5,389 nucleotides of DNA, from contig JAIZWN010000107.1 of NCBI GenBank assembly GCA_020443945.1, positions 1 through 5,389 on the forward strand. The letters are read 5' to 3'. Within the stretch, counting starts at the first letter, position 1. Each line of letters starts with the position of its first letter. The translations under genes were made by a program, and so were the position numbers. This DNA comes from Candidatus Thiosymbion ectosymbiont of Robbea hypermnestra (GTDB taxonomy: Bacteria; Pseudomonadota; Gammaproteobacteria; Chromatiales; Chromatiaceae). Below the pieces are notes generated by a model that saw only the letters and a program-made list of their open reading frames with translations, searched no databases and was not told the DNA's origin. Shown here in pieces: positions 1 to 5,217 of this stretch.

Positions 1-28
1 TGGATTCCGGCAATCCCTGCCGGAATGA
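1..28. repeat. Palindromic intergenic repeat at window edge
   Basis: A perfect 9 bp stem (ATTCCGGCA at 4-12 and TGCCGGAAT at 18-26) encloses a 5-nt loop. It resembles the short 'ATTCC...GGAAT' hairpin repeats scattered between genes in many proteobacteria. It lies about 55 bp beyond the stop codon of the leftward aldolase gene, so its RNA could form a hairpin at that transcript's 3' end. No T-run following the stem is visible before the window ends, so an intrinsic terminator cannot be claimed. The element may continue past the left edge. Confidence 0.6.
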
Positions 29-81
29 CGGGGTAGGGGTCGGCAGACTTCATCACTTAAAATTTAGCCACTACCAACATG

Positions 82-1245
82 TCAGTCCGGCTCGTGGCGA
101 AAATCGATGGAGATCCGGTCGCCCGCCCGCGGACGAAACTGGCCGTTGGCGAAGGCCTGGTGATCCGGATGCTCCCGGAAGGAATCGATCACTGCCGGGT
201 GGGCGAAGCGCATCAGCCAGCAGTAGCGGTAGGAGGCATCCTCCCGGATGCTCGTCCCGGTGATCACCTGACGGACGCCCGGTATGGCGCCGAGGATCCG
301 GCGGCCCTCCGCTATCATGGCGGCCGTCTCTTCGGGGCTGGCGCCGCTCAGGTTGTAGACGATCAGGTGTTCGACTTCCCGCCAGGGACGGCAGGCCGCT
401 ATTACCTCGTCCGCCCGGCCAACTCCCCCCCAGCGCGAGATGCAGTGCTCCACCTCGGCGCGGATGGCGCCCTGAACGCCCCGGACCAGGTCGGTGTAGG
501 AACGGTTTTCCGCCTTTTGCGCGTGCTTGCGGATGGCCGATCCCGCGCCGTCGGCGAGGGCTGTGTAGTAGTTGATCTTAGCCACCCCGTTCGTCACCAG
601 GCTCCGGACCTGTTGGTCGCTCAGGCCCGTGTCGCCGGAGATCGCCAGGGGGATGCCGAGGCGCTCGAAGTCCAGCCGTGGTTCCCCGCGCAGGCGTCCG
701 TGGGCGGCGCCGATGGAGACCGCGAGGAAGTCCACCCCGGTCTCCTCCACATAGCGCCCGGCCTCTTCCGGGGACGTATGGATCACCTCGCCGGGGGGAT
801 GCTCGGCCGCTTCCCCCTCCACCCCGGCCAGGTACCCGAGCTTCCCTTCCACCGGGATACCGCAGGCGTGGGCTATCTCCACCACGGCGCGGGTGCGGGC
901 GATGTTCTCCTCCGGGGGTTCGGTGGAGGCATCTACCATGATCCCGTTGCATCCTTGCCGGATGCCGCGGACGGCGGCCTCCAGGGAGCTGCCGTGGTCC
1001 AGATGAATCGCGATCGCGATCGGGACGCCCGCCCGCTCGGCGGCGACACGCACCGCCGGCATGAGGAGCTCGGGATCGAAATAGGCGTAGTGGGATTCCG
1101 CCAGGCTGAGGATTACCGGGGAGCGCTGATTCTCCGCGCTGGCGACGATGGCCCGCAGGAAGTCCAGGCTGACCAGATTGAAGGCCCCCACCGCATAGCC
1201 GTTAGCACGGGCGTGGCGGAGCATGTCCCCCATATCCACCAACAC
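82..1245 (-). CDS. Class II ketose-bisphosphate aldolase-like protein with C-terminal Dabb domain
   Basis: A 387-residue protein in two parts. Residues 1 to about 285 form a class II (zinc-type) ketose-bisphosphate aldolase TIM barrel: N-terminal GYAVGAFN (17-24), HLDHG with catalytic Asp83 and zinc ligand His84, VDASTEPPEENI (104-115), GAAHG with zinc ligand His182, and KINYYT (223-228). Residues about 290-383 resemble a Dabb (stress-responsive alpha/beta barrel) domain, with VEHLIVY at its start and HPDHQAF followed by the ISIDF strand near its end. The family cleaves or condenses ketose bisphosphates such as fructose-1,6-bisphosphate. The usual LHGGSG motif, which carries the third zinc ligand, reads ISGDTG here (Ser203), about seven residues are missing before it, and the VEAELG-type motif reads VEGKLG (Lys135). 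Activity and substrate are therefore uncertain. The GTG start at 1245 is preferred because GAGGAG lies 7 nt upstream; an ATG four codons in is the alternative. It follows cbbQ by 120 bp on the same strand, which suggests but does not prove a CBB-cycle role. Confidence 0.85.
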   Translation of the reverse strand: MLVDMGDMLRHARANGYAVGAFNLVSLDFLRAIVASAENQRSPVILSLAESHYAYFDPELLMPAVRVAAERAGVPIAIAIHLDHGSSLEAAVRGIRQGCNGIMVDASTEPPEENIARTRAVVEIAHACGIPVEGKLGYLAGVEGEAAEHPPGEVIHTSPEEAGRYVEETGVDFLAVSIGAAHGRLRGEPRLDFERLGIPLAISGDTGLSDQQVRSLVTNGVAKINYYTALADGAGSAIRKHAQKAENRSYTDLVRGVQGAIRAEVEHCISRWGGVGRADEVIAACRPWREVEHLIVYNLSGASPEETAAMIAEGRRILGAIPGVRQVITGTSIREDASYRYCWLMRFAHPAVIDSFREHPDHQAFANGQFRPRAGDRISIDFRHEPD

Positions 1246-1252
1246 TTCGTCG

Positions 1253-1258
1253 CTCCTC
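1253..1258 (-). promoter_or_regulatory. Shine-Dalgarno site of the aldolase gene
   Basis: GAGGAG on the minus strand lies 7 nt before the GTG at 1245. This strong, well-spaced site favours the GTG over the in-frame ATG at 1233, which would lie 19 nt away. Confidence 0.7.
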
Positions 1259-1261
1259 GCT

Positions 1262-1366
1262 CAGTTTTTCCCGGCCTCTACGCCGGCGAATCAGCGCGTA
1301 GGATGGGTAGAGGCGCGGGCTCGGGTAGTGGTTTTTGGCGCAGTTTTTCCCGCGCCGAAACCTATC
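1262..1366. repeat. Structured cbbQ-aldolase intercistronic region with long imperfect palindrome
   Basis: The gap between cbbQ and the aldolase gene is dense in symmetry. An outer imperfect palindrome pairs GATGGGT (1302-1308) with ACCTATC (1360-1366), one non-Watson-Crick position, and GGCGCGGG (1312-1319) with CCCGCGCC (1349-1356), separated by a symmetric 3x3 internal loop. A competing pairing joins GCCTCTAC (1274-1281) to GTAGAGGC (1307-1314), and smaller stems pair CCGGC (1271-1275) with GCCGG (1282-1286). CAGTTTTTCCCG occurs twice (1262-1273 and 1341-1352). The right edge of the palindrome overlaps the cbbQ stop codon. It could be a dispersed intergenic repeat or an mRNA processing or stability structure. 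It lacks the U-tract of a standard terminator in the direction of transcription. Confidence 0.6.
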
Positions 1367-2172
1367 TAAAAGTAGGTACTCACGGCGGCGTCGAGGGTAT
1401 CGCGCATATCCGGGTCGTCCGTCAGCGGCCGTACCAGGGCCATCCGGCAGGCGGACTGGACATCGATGCCCTTGCCGATCAGCTGGGCGGCATAGACCAG
1501 CAGTCGGGTGGACATACCCTCGTCGAGGCCATGGCCCTTGAGGTTGCGGCTGCGCTGGGCGATCTGGACCAGCTTCTCCGCGGTCTGGGGATCGACGCCG
1601 CCCTCATGGGCGACGATTTCGGTCTCGATCCCGGTCTCCGGATAGTCGAAGTCCATGGCACCGAAGCGCTGTTTGGTGGACTGCTTGAGATCCTTCATCA
1701 GGCTCTGATAGCCGGGGTTATAGGAAATAACGAGCTGAAAATCCGCATGGGCCGTCACCAGCTCGCCCTTCTTCTCCAACGGCAGGTTGCGGCGGTGATC
1801 GGTCAAGGGGTGGATGACCACCGTAGTATCCTGGCGGGCTTCGACCACCTCGTCCAGATAGCAGACGGCACCGATGCGGGCGGCCACCGTCAGGGGCCCG
1901 TCCTGCCATTTGGTACCGTTGATATCCAGGAGGAAGCGTCCCACCAGATCGGAGGCCGTCATATCCTCGTTACAGGCGATGGTGATCAACGGTTTTTGCA
2001 GCTTCCAGGCCATGTACTCGACAAAGCGGGACTTGCCGCAGCCGGTCGGTCCCTTGAGCATGACGGGCATGCGCGCGGCGTAGGCCGCCTGGTACATTTC
2101 CACCTCGTTCCCCAGGGAACGGTAATAAGGCTCGGTTTTGATCAGATATTGGTCGCGTTCGATCTCGCTCAT
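1366..2172 (-). CDS. cbbQ: CbbQ, AAA+ (MoxR-type) Rubisco activase ATPase subunit
   Basis: A 268-residue protein, close to the usual CbbQ length. In this family a hexameric ATPase works with the von Willebrand factor A protein CbbO to remodel inhibited Rubisco and release tight-binding sugar phosphates in the cytoplasm or carboxysome. Visible motifs are Walker A GPTGCGKS (41-48), Walker B CYLDEVVEA (104-112, acidic pair Asp107-Glu108), sensor 1 in SYNPGYQS (Asn152), an arginine-finger candidate in KQRF (Arg169) and sensor 2 in STRLL (Arg223). HPLTDHRR (121-128) and the opening DQYLIKTEPYY (7-17) are CbbQ-like. The closely related NorQ/NirQ ATPases are the main alternative. The ATG at 2172 has AGGA 9 nt upstream. 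No cbbS precedes it and no cbbO follows within the window: its neighbours are a GcvR-like gene 120 bp upstream and the aldolase fusion 120 bp downstream. Its CbbO partner must be encoded elsewhere, or this is an extra copy. Confidence 0.9.
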   Translation of the reverse strand: MSEIERDQYLIKTEPYYRSLGNEVEMYQAAYAARMPVMLKGPTGCGKSRFVEYMAWKLQKPLITIACNEDMTASDLVGRFLLDINGTKWQDGPLTVAARIGAVCYLDEVVEARQDTTVVIHPLTDHRRNLPLEKKGELVTAHADFQLVISYNPGYQSLMKDLKQSTKQRFGAMDFDYPETGIETEIVAHEGGVDPQTAEKLVQIAQRSRNLKGHGLDEGMSTRLLVYAAQLIGKGIDVQSACRMALVRPLTDDPDMRDTLDAAVSTYF

Positions 2173-2292
2173 GGTCGTTGATCCTGTCTGATGAGTGGGT
2201 GATATTTAATGGGATCTCGGCCGACGGTTGGCCATAATATGCGGAATGTTCTGAAACGGGGTGGTAGTCACAGAGGGCACGGGTCCCGGACG
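2173..2292 (-). promoter_or_regulatory. gcvR-cbbQ intergenic gap with a possible -10 box
   Basis: This 120 bp gap holds an AT-rich patch. On the minus strand TATTAT (2234-2239) matches the sigma70 -10 consensus at 5 of 6 positions and would leave a leader of roughly 55 nt before cbbQ, but no convincing -35 lies 16-18 bp upstream. Beside it is a small stem-loop at 2219-2233 (GGCCGA and TTGGCC around a 3-nt loop) with no T-run. An independent cbbQ promoter is possible but weakly supported; read-through from gcvR is the alternative. Confidence 0.2.
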
Positions 2293-2832
2293 CTACCCCT
2301 TCAGCGGTTCGAGCACCGCGTCCAGATTCAGCCCATCGCAGTAATCCATGAACTCCTCGCGCAGCCCGGCGATGTGCAGGTCCGCCGGGATGCCGACGGC
2401 CATGTGCACCGCGAACATGGGCGTTCCGGTGTGTGCGGCGGCGTAGGTGCCGGTGGTCATATCCTCGATATTGATGCCGCGTTCCGAGAAGAATCGGGCC
2501 AGGTTGTTGACGATGCCCGGATGGTCCATGGAGATGACATCCACGCCATAGGGCAACAGGTTGGCCTCGGTGGTCCGCTCCCCGGTGCGCTTGGAGATGA
2601 TGGTCATGCCCAGCTGGCGCTCGATCTCCGGCAGAACGTTCTCGACCTTGGCCAGGGTGTTCCATTTGCCTTGCACCAGGAGGATGGCCGCGAATTCTCC
2701 GCCGAGAACCGTCATGCGGCTATCCTCAATGTTGCAGCCCTGCTCGAGAATGGCCTTGGACAAGGTATTCACGATACCGGGGCGATCCTCCCCGAGGGCG
2801 GAAATCACGAGGTAGGTTTTCTGCGTGGCCAT
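2293..2832 (-). CDS. gcvR: GcvR-like protein with two ACT domains
   Basis: A 179-residue protein made of two ACT-type ligand-binding domains in tandem. The first spans about 5-80 with ALGEDRPGIVN (12-22), the second about 97-175 with SMDHPGIVN (101-109). Size and layout match E. coli GcvR (about 190 residues), which represses glycine-cleavage genes by binding the activator GcvA rather than DNA, with glycine relieving the effect. Divergent placement next to dapA is the E. coli arrangement and supports the name. Whether it controls glycine cleavage here is inference, since no gcvA or gcvTHP is in view. The ATG at 2832 was chosen because the first ACT strand starts directly after it. An in-frame ATG at 2964 would add 44 residues without ACT character and run through the candidate dapA promoter. 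The ribosome binding site is weak. cbbQ follows on the same strand after 120 bp, where E. coli has bcp. Confidence 0.85.
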   Translation of the reverse strand: MATQKTYLVISALGEDRPGIVNTLSKAILEQGCNIEDSRMTVLGGEFAAILLVQGKWNTLAKVENVLPEIERQLGMTIISKRTGERTTEANLLPYGVDVISMDHPGIVNNLARFFSERGINIEDMTTGTYAAAHTGTPMFAVHMAVGIPADLHIAGLREEFMDYCDGLNLDAVLEPLKG

Positions 2833-2934
2833 GGGTCTCGATTCCGATAGGTCTTGTGGGCGGCTGAGTCGGGGGGAGTTTACCATGGGCCCGGACCCGT
2901 CTCGAAGCCCATAGTTCGGAATCGGCACGGTGGC

Positions 2935-2964
2935 TTGTGTCGATCGATCAGAGCAAGATAACAT
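2935..2964 (+). promoter_or_regulatory. Candidate dapA promoter in the divergent gcvR/dapA region
   Basis: TTGTGT (2935-2940) and TAACAT (2959-2964) are separated by 18 bp and would start transcription about 30 nt before dapA. They match the sigma70 -35 and -10 consensus at 3 and 4 of 6 positions, so the call is weak and rests partly on position. The spacer contains the 8 bp palindrome TCGATCGA (2940-2947). The rest of the 168 bp divergent region (2833-3000) must also hold the gcvR promoter, but no good hexamer pair was found on the minus strand. Confidence 0.3.
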
Positions 2965-2984
2965 GCCCTGATTACCCTATATGT

Positions 2985-2989
2985 AGGAG
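2985..2989 (+). promoter_or_regulatory. Shine-Dalgarno site of dapA
   Basis: AGGAG lies 11 nt before the dapA ATG. The spacing is slightly long, but it is the only good site here, and the start agrees with the family's N-terminus. Confidence 0.6.
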
Positions 2990-3000
2990 TTGTATCTATC

Positions 3001-3879
3001 ATGTTTCGTGGCAGCATTGTGGCCCTGATCACGCCTATGTATGAGGATGGCCGGATCGACGAGGATTCCCTGCGGCGTCTGATCGATTTCCACGTGGAGG
3101 GCGGCACCTCGGCAATCGTCGCCGCCGGGACCACCGGGGAGTCCGCGACCCTGGACGAGGCGGAGCATTGCGCGCTCCTGGACCGCGTCGTGGCATTCGC
3201 CGCCGGTCGTATCCCGGTGATCGCGGGTACCGGCGCGAATTCCACTGCCGAGGCCATTCGGCTGACCGATTACGCGCGGCGGGCCGGGGCGCAGGCGGCC
3301 TTGCTGGTCACGCCCTATTACAACAAACCGACCCAGGAAGGCTTGTATCGGCACTTCGAGGCTATTGCCGAGGCCGTGGCGCTCCCGCAGATCCTGTACA
3401 ACGTGCCGGGCCGGACGGCCTGTGATCTGTTGCCCGAGACGGTGGCGCCTTTGTCCCGGATTCCGAATATCGTAGGCATCAAGGAGGCGACCGCGGACCT
3501 GGACCGGCTGGCCCGTTTGCAATCCCTGTGCGCGGAGGATTTCGCCCTGCTGAGCGGTGACGACGGGACCGCCTGTGAGTTCATCCTGCAGGGAGGGCAC
3601 GGGGACATCTCGGTGACCGCCAATGTCGCCCCACGGCCCATGCAGCAAATGTGTTCCGCGGCCCTGTCCGGTCAACAAGACGAGGCCCGCTCGCTCAACG
3701 CGCGCCTCGATCCCCTGCACCGCGCCCTGTTCGTGCAATCCAATCCGATCCCCGTGAAATGGGCGCTGGCGGAGATGGGGCTATCGCCGCGGGGGATCAG
3801 ATTGCCGCTGACCTGGCTGACACAGGACGCCCAAGCAACCGTGCGGACCGCCATGCAACAGTCAGGCGTCGTACAGTGA
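3001..3879 (+). CDS. dapA: 4-hydroxy-tetrahydrodipicolinate synthase (DapA)
   Basis: A 292-residue protein, the same length as E. coli DapA. It condenses pyruvate with L-aspartate-4-semialdehyde in the cytoplasm, the first committed step to diaminopimelate (peptidoglycan) and lysine. Catalytic residues fall at the E. coli positions: Thr44 and Thr45 in GTTGES (43-48), Tyr107 in TPYYNKP (104-110), Tyr133 and Arg138 in YNVPGRT (133-139), and the Schiff-base Lys161 in GIKEAT (159-164). The substrate loop SGDD (185-188) and Ile203 are also in place. Most lysine allosteric-site residues are kept (Ser48, Ala49, His56, Asn80, Glu84, Tyr106), while E. coli His53 is Glu53 here, so lysine feedback inhibition is likely but may differ in strength. 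It is divergent from gcvR and upstream of bamC, as in E. coli. The 168 bp gap to bamC is much wider than the short E. coli spacer. Confidence 0.97.
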   Translation: MFRGSIVALITPMYEDGRIDEDSLRRLIDFHVEGGTSAIVAAGTTGESATLDEAEHCALLDRVVAFAAGRIPVIAGTGANSTAEAIRLTDYARRAGAQAALLVTPYYNKPTQEGLYRHFEAIAEAVALPQILYNVPGRTACDLLPETVAPLSRIPNIVGIKEATADLDRLARLQSLCAEDFALLSGDDGTACEFILQGGHGDISVTANVAPRPMQQMCSAALSGQQDEARSLNARLDPLHRALFVQSNPIPVKWALAEMGLSPRGIRLPLTWLTQDAQATVRTAMQQSGVVQ

Positions 3880-3897
3880 GGATGGACGGCGGGGAAT

Positions 3898-3966
3898 CTA
3901 CCCGCTTGCGGAGGATTAGGTCGCAAAGTTGCGGGCGGCTTCGCCGTCGGGTAGTGGTAAATTTGG
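3898..3966. repeat. Structured repeat between dapA and bamC
   Basis: An outer 7 bp inverted repeat (CTACCCG at 3898-3904, CGGGTAG at 3948-3954) encloses two small hairpins: CGCA-AAGT-TGCG (3922-3933) and CGGC-TTC-GCCG (3936-3946). Together they could form a branched RNA. The right part carries TCGGGTAGTGGT (3947-3958), found again at 1321-1332, so this is probably a copy of a dispersed intergenic repeat. No T-run follows the stems, so it does not look like an intrinsic terminator, and dapA and bamC may still be cotranscribed. The remaining bases up to 4047 show nothing beyond the bamC ribosome-binding region. Confidence 0.5.
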
Positions 3967-4047
3967 TCGTGGTGGAAATTGCCCAGTAGCGGTTTCCGGC
4001 ACGATTTGAGAACGGTCTCTACGGTAACCTTGCGAAGAGCTACCCCG

Positions 4048-5217
4048 ATGCGAAATGTCACGCTACTCACGGTTCTCCTGCCGGGCCTGCTGCTGTTGCC
4101 GGCATGCAGCAGCACCCCGGACGAGGACGGCTACCTGCCCGATCGGCGTCTGCAATACAAAAAGCAACGCGAGGCATCGGAAAACCTGGAGATTCCACCG
4201 GATCTCATCGCCGGCGGCTTCGACGACGCCATGGACGTTCCCCCGCTCGGTGGGTCCACCACCCTCTCCGAGTACGTCGGGAGACAATCGACGCAGCACC
4301 GGACCGCGGGAGGCGGTACCAAGGTCTTACCGGAAGTGAAAAACATCGAGCTACGCCGCGAGGGTGATCGGCGCTGGCTCGAAATCTCCCGGTCCCCCCA
4401 AGAGGTCTGGCCGAAAATCGTCGGCTTCTGGCGTTCCCAGGGCATCCTGCTGGTGGAGCAAGACCCCTCCACCGGCGTCATGAGAACCGATTGGCTGGAG
4501 AACCGCGCCGACATCAAGCAGGACTTCATTACCAACATGCTCCGCAAGGTAATGGACGGGATTTACGCCACCTCCCTGCGCGATCGGTATCGCATCCGTA
4601 TCGAGCCGGGCCTGCGCGCCGGGACCACCGACCTCTACCTGACCCACCGCGCCATGGAAGAGCGCCTTCGCAGCAATGCGGTCGGCGAGGAAACCTCCTC
4701 CATCTGGGTGCCGGCCCCGACGGATCCCGACAAAGAGGCCACCATGCTGCGGCGGCTCATGCTCTATCTCGGCGCCTCCGAGCAACAAGCGGGCGGGGCG
4801 GTTGCGCAAAAGCGGCCGGCCGCCGCGGCCGGCGGGACCAAATCGCAGCTCGTCAAGGGCCCCGACGGAGAGCGCCTGCTGATTATTTCCGACGAATACC
4901 GGCGCGCCTGGCGCCTGACTGGAATCGTCCTGGACCGCGTCGGTTTCGCGGTAGAGGACCGAAATCGCGCCCAGGGAATCTACTATGTTCGGCACAAGGA
5001 CCTTGCAGAAGGCGACCAGAAGAAAGGCTGGGGCTCCAAGCTCGCCTTCTGGCGGTGGGGCAAGGACAAAAAGGACGCCGCCACCGCCCGGTATCAGGTC
5101 AAGCTCACGGCCGACGGCGCCCAGACGCGCGTCACCGTGCGTGACCGGGCCGGTCAACCCGCGCCCTCCGCCACCGCGGACCGCATCCTGCAGCTCTTGA
5201 ACGAGCAGATTCGCTAA
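4048..5217 (+). CDS. bamC: Outer-membrane assembly lipoprotein BamC (NlpB/DapX family)
   Basis: A 389-residue predicted lipoprotein. Residues 1-19 form a signal peptide with a leucine-rich core (MRNVTLLTVL at 1-10) and the lipobox LPAC, giving lipidated Cys20; Ser21-Ser22 follow, which suits outer-membrane sorting. Residues about 23-92 are low in structure and include LEIPPDL (48-54), resembling the extended BamC segment that binds BamD. Two helix-grip domains follow: about 95-245 (with RTDWLENR at 146-153, like the E. coli TTDW region) and about 267-388. An Ala/Gly-rich linker (248-264) joins them. BamC is a non-essential accessory of the BamABCDE machine that inserts beta-barrel proteins. 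It is longer than E. coli BamC (344 residues), partly through a Lys/Trp-rich insert at about 322-343. The ATG at 4048 was chosen because it begins the signal peptide and has GAAGAG 8 nt upstream; a TTG at 3979 would put 23 polar residues in front. Its position after dapA is conserved. The stop codon abuts the terminal inverted-repeat element. Confidence 0.88.
   Translation: MRNVTLLTVLLPGLLLLPACSSTPDEDGYLPDRRLQYKKQREASENLEIPPDLIAGGFDDAMDVPPLGGSTTLSEYVGRQSTQHRTAGGGTKVLPEVKNIELRREGDRRWLEISRSPQEVWPKIVGFWRSQGILLVEQDPSTGVMRTDWLENRADIKQDFITNMLRKVMDGIYATSLRDRYRIRIEPGLRAGTTDLYLTHRAMEERLRSNAVGEETSSIWVPAPTDPDKEATMLRRLMLYLGASEQQAGGAVAQKRPAAAAGGTKSQLVKGPDGERLLIISDEYRRAWRLTGIVLDRVGFAVEDRNRAQGIYYVRHKDLAEGDQKKGWGSKLAFWRWGKDKKDAATARYQVKLTADGAQTRVTVRDRAGQPAPSATADRILQLLNEQIR

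Noticed and set aside
1302..1366. Possible intrinsic terminator after cbbQ
   Set aside because: In the direction of transcription (minus strand) the stem is not followed by a U-rich tract.
79..2181. A 700-codon open frame on the plus strand, antisense to the aldolase and cbbQ genes and continuous through their gap
   Set aside because: Both minus-strand genes show clear family motifs, while the plus-strand translation shows none. Long antisense open frames are expected in GC-rich coding DNA. No good ribosome binding site precedes it.
2833..2964. 44-residue N-terminal extension of the GcvR-like protein from an upstream ATG at 2964
   Set aside because: The added residues lack ACT features and overlap the candidate dapA promoter; the ATG at 2832 gives the usual family length.
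2977..3738. A 253-codon open frame on the minus strand opposite dapA
   Set aside because: DapA on the plus strand has every catalytic residue in place; the antisense product has no recognisable motif.
3898..3954. Possible intrinsic terminator after dapA
   Set aside because: Stems are present but no T-run follows on the plus strand, and the branched form fits a dispersed repeat better.
3979..4047. Upstream TTG start for bamC
   Set aside because: It would place 23 polar and charged residues ahead of a good lipoprotein signal peptide, whose natural start is the ATG at 4048.
4351..5157. A 268-codon open frame on the minus strand opposite bamC
   Set aside because: It is antisense to the recognised BamC gene and shows no family features; it is a by-product of GC-rich codon use.
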